Source: Acidimicrobiia bacterium
Lineage (GTDB): Bacteria > Actinomycetota > Acidimicrobiia > Acidimicrobiales > Acidimicrobilacustridaceae
DNA length: 25,749 nt
Direction: 5' to 3'
Assembly: GCA_018882825.1 (NCBI GenBank)
Contig: VERC01000002.1
Span: forward strand, 1-25,749
A program made the position numbers and the translations under genes. Shown piece after piece: positions 24,601-25,749 of the stretch. Numbering within the stretch: the stretch's first letter is position 1; every line of letters begins with the position of its first letter. The notes under the pieces are model-generated. The model made no database searches, was not told the origin of the DNA, and saw nothing but the letters and a program-made list of their open reading frames with translations.

Positions 24601-24702
24601 CTACTTGCCCGCGGCTCGACGCTGGAAGCGCGTGCGCTTCAGCATCTTCTTGTGCTTCTTCTTCCGCATGCGCTTGCGGCGCTTCTTGATCAGCGATCCC
24701 AT
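24601..24702 (-). CDS. Small ribosomal protein bS22 (AURKAIP1/COX24 domain, 33 residues)
   Basis: A 33-residue peptide, about half of it Lys/Arg. It starts MGSLIKKRRKRM, continues with a KKKHKKMLKRTR segment and ends with a basic tail. The MGSxIKKRRKRMxKKKHxKxLxRTR pattern is that of bS22, a tiny 30S protein seen in mycobacterial ribosomes and related to mitochondrial mS38 (AURKAIP1). It sits near the decoding centre in those ribosomes. The ATG at 24702 follows the -10 box TACAGT by 9 nt, so the leader is very short or absent. The gene is convergent with ispE (4-bp gap) and downstream of tRNA-Gln. Confidence 0.92.
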   Translation of the reverse strand: MGSLIKKRRKRMRKKKHKKMLKRTRFQRRAAGK

Positions 24703-24711
24703 GGCGGGACG

Positions 24712-24717
24712 ACTGTA
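24712..24717 (-). promoter_or_regulatory. -10 element TACAGT for bS22
   Basis: On the minus strand TACAGT ends 9 nt before the ATG at 24702, and 35 nt lie between the tRNA 3' end and this box. It matches the TANNNT pattern and spacing of the bL37 gene, which also has 9 nt. Confidence 0.55.
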
Positions 24718-24751
24718 GCGGTCGGGCCACGAGGGTTGCGAAACGAGTCGG

Positions 24752-24823
24752 CTCGGGGGCAGGGACTCGAACCCCGAAAACCAGGACCAAAACCTGGTGT
24801 GTTGCCAATTACACCACCCCCGA
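24752..24823 (-). tRNA. tRNA-Gln (anticodon TTG)
   Basis: A 72-nt cloverleaf on the minus strand. The acceptor TCGGGGG pairs with CCCCCGA, the D stem GTGT pairs with ACAC, and the anticodon stem CCAGG pairs with CCTGG around the loop TTTTGGT, giving anticodon TTG. A TTCGAGT T-loop sits on a CGGGG/CCCTG stem with one wobble. G is the discriminator base. CCA is not encoded. It reads CAA and, by wobble, CAG glutamine codons. Confidence 0.95.
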
Positions 24824-24834
24824 AGGGCACAGGG

Positions 24835-24840
24835 ACCGTA
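24835..24840 (-). promoter_or_regulatory. -10 element TACGGT for tRNA-Gln
   Basis: On the minus strand TACGGT ends 11 nt before the mature tRNA 5' end, leaving a short 5' leader for RNase P. On the plus strand the overlapping TACTAG (24839-24844), 9 nt before the glmU GTG, could be a weak -10 box for glmU. The two share TA at 24839-24840. Confidence 0.45.
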
Positions 24841-24853
24841 CTAGAAAAGGCCG

Positions 24854-25749
24854 GTGACCCCGAGGCCGCTGTCCGCCATCGTCCTCGCTGCCGGCGAGGG
24901 GACCCGCATGCGGTCGGCGCGCCCGAAGCCCCTGCACCTGCTGTGCGGAAGAGCGATGGTGCTGTACGCCATCGAGGCGCTGGCCGGGGCCGAAGTGCAG
25001 CGCGCCGTCATCGTCGTCGGGCACGGCGCCGAGCGCGTCACCAAGAAGTTGCTCGACGCCGCTCCGTCCGTGCCCCTCGACTTCGTCGAGCAGGAGGTGC
25101 AGCGCGGTACCGGTGATGCCGTCGGCGTGGCCCTCACGGCGTTCTCGCCCGAGGACCTCGACGAGAACGACGCCGACCTCGTCGTGGTGCCGGGCGACAC
25201 CCCGTTGCTGCGCCCTGACACGATCCGCGCTTTGGTCGAGGAACATCGTCGGACCGACGCCGCCTGCACGATGTTGACCGCGGTGCTCGATGATCCGACG
25301 GGCTACGGGCGAGTGCTGCGCGGTCGATCGGGATCGGTGGAACGTGTGGTCGAGCAGCGCGATGCCACCGAGGACGAGCTGGCCGTCGACGAGGTCAACA
25401 CCTCGATCTACTGCTTCCGCGCCAGCGTCCTCGGTCCTGCGCTGCGTCGGCTCACCCCCGACAACTCGCAGGGGGAGTACTACCTGACCGATGTCGTCGC
25501 CGTGCTCGCCGCCGCCGGCTACCGGGTCTCGGCGGTGGTGGCCGACGACCCGGCCGACACCGTCGGAGTGAACGACCGGTTGCAGCTGGCCGCGGCCGAG
25601 GCCGAACTGCGACGCCGCACCAATGAGGAGTGGATGCGTCGTGGCGTGACCATGGTCGATCCGTCGCGGACCTACGTCGACACCACGGTCGTGCTGGGCT
25701 CCGATGTCACCCTGTTTCCCGGCACGATCCTGCAGGGGCACTGTGTCGT
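24854..25749 (+). CDS. glmU: Bifunctional GlmU (UDP-GlcNAc pyrophosphorylase / GlcN-1-P acetyltransferase), 3' end missing
   Basis: The window ends after about 298 codons, so only the uridylyltransferase domain and the start of the acetyltransferase domain are present. The nucleotide-binding LAAGEGTRMRS (residues 11-21) and the following KPLHLLCGRAM, the uridine-binding QEVQRGTGDAV, VVPGDTPLL with the metal-binding aspartate, and GYGRVLR with VEQRDA are intact. EVNTSIYCF and the GEYYLTDVV segment follow, and VNDRLQLAAAE leads into the first hexapeptide-repeat turns. GlmU makes UDP-GlcNAc for peptidoglycan and wall glycans. The GTG at 24854 leaves the usual 8-residue N-terminus; an AAAAGG 3 nt upstream is a weak ribosome-binding site. 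The gene is divergent from tRNA-Gln. Confidence 0.95.
   Translation, partial: MTPRPLSAIVLAAGEGTRMRSARPKPLHLLCGRAMVLYAIEALAGAEVQRAVIVVGHGAERVTKKLLDAAPSVPLDFVEQEVQRGTGDAVGVALTAFSPEDLDENDADLVVVPGDTPLLRPDTIRALVEEHRRTDAACTMLTAVLDDPTGYGRVLRGRSGSVERVVEQRDATEDELAVDEVNTSIYCFRASVLGPALRRLTPDNSQGEYYLTDVVAVLAAAGYRVSAVVADDPADTVGVNDRLQLAAAEAELRRRTNEEWMRRGVTMVDPSRTYVDTTVVLGSDVTLFPGTILQGHCV

Noticed and set aside
24809..25741. Long minus-strand open frame opposite glmU
   Set aside because: glmU on the plus strand has all expected motifs; the antisense product is low-complexity and has no recognisable fold.

Overview
This is a high-GC, gene-dense piece of an actinobacterial chromosome. The gene set (metG-tatD-rpf-like-rsmA-ispE-glmU neighbourhood, a coenzyme-F420/luciferase-type oxidoreductase, an MptB-like mannosyltransferase, and the tiny ribosomal proteins bL37 and bS22) points to Actinomycetota. 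The overall flavour (adenosine-kinase-type PfkB protein, YhhN, several acyl-CoA enzymes, threonine-rich linkers, many leaderless genes) suggests an Acidimicrobiia-like lineage, but that placement is inference. There are no insertion sequences, phage genes, CRISPR arrays or defence genes. The window is chromosomal core plus a small metabolic accessory block.

Layout. 21-3935 (+): YhhN lysoplasmalogenase-like membrane protein, membrane-anchored FMN/Fe-S glutamate-synthase-like protein, MptB-like GT-C mannosyltransferase. 3943-6561 (-): M1 aminopeptidase N. 6585-8443 (+): adenosine-kinase-like PfkB kinase overlapping a dienoyl-CoA isomerase. 8447-9049 (-): unknown 200-aa protein. 9085-11694 (+): MBOAT O-acyltransferase plus membrane-anchored SGNH hydrolase, a likely surface-glycan O-acylation pair. 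11698-12148 (-): queF and the 27-aa ribosomal protein bL37. 12201-14490 (+): ychF, a DUF192 protein, rsmI. 14510-18081 (-): an operon reading enoyl-CoA hydratase, 2,4-dienoyl-CoA-reductase-like SDR, luciferase-like oxidoreductase, SurE-like lipoprotein. 18192-19857 (+): metallo-beta-lactamase-fold hydrolase and a second SDR. 19929-24596 (+): metG (carrying a single-base frameshift), tatD, Rpf/transglycosylase-like secreted protein, rsmA (ksgA), ispE. 24601-24823 (-): ribosomal protein bS22 and tRNA-Gln(TTG). 24854-end (+): glmU, cut by the window edge.

How it works together. The right-hand part is a housekeeping block for translation (methionyl-tRNA synthetase, 16S rRNA dimethylation, tRNA-Gln, bS22), cell-wall precursors (GlmU), isoprenoids (IspE) and cell-wall remodelling (Rpf-like). 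The 14.5-19.9 kb block looks like a fatty-acid or other acyl-CoA catabolic insert between rsmI and metG. The same window also has a dienoyl-CoA isomerase at 7.6 kb, so two auxiliary enzymes for oxidising unsaturated acyl chains are present.

Regulatory style is the most distinctive feature. At least eleven genes have a TANNNT -10 hexamer only 6-9 nt before the start codon, so their mRNAs are probably leaderless. Several divergent pairs start within 23-52 bp of each other, and one pair has -10 boxes that overlap on a shared TA. Genes inside operons instead have Shine-Dalgarno sequences or 4-bp start/stop overlaps. Convergent genes end 3-19 bp apart with no room for classical terminators. I did not find a clearly new multi-gene system. 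The largest stretch without an assigned gene is about 200-250 bp (22234-22485).
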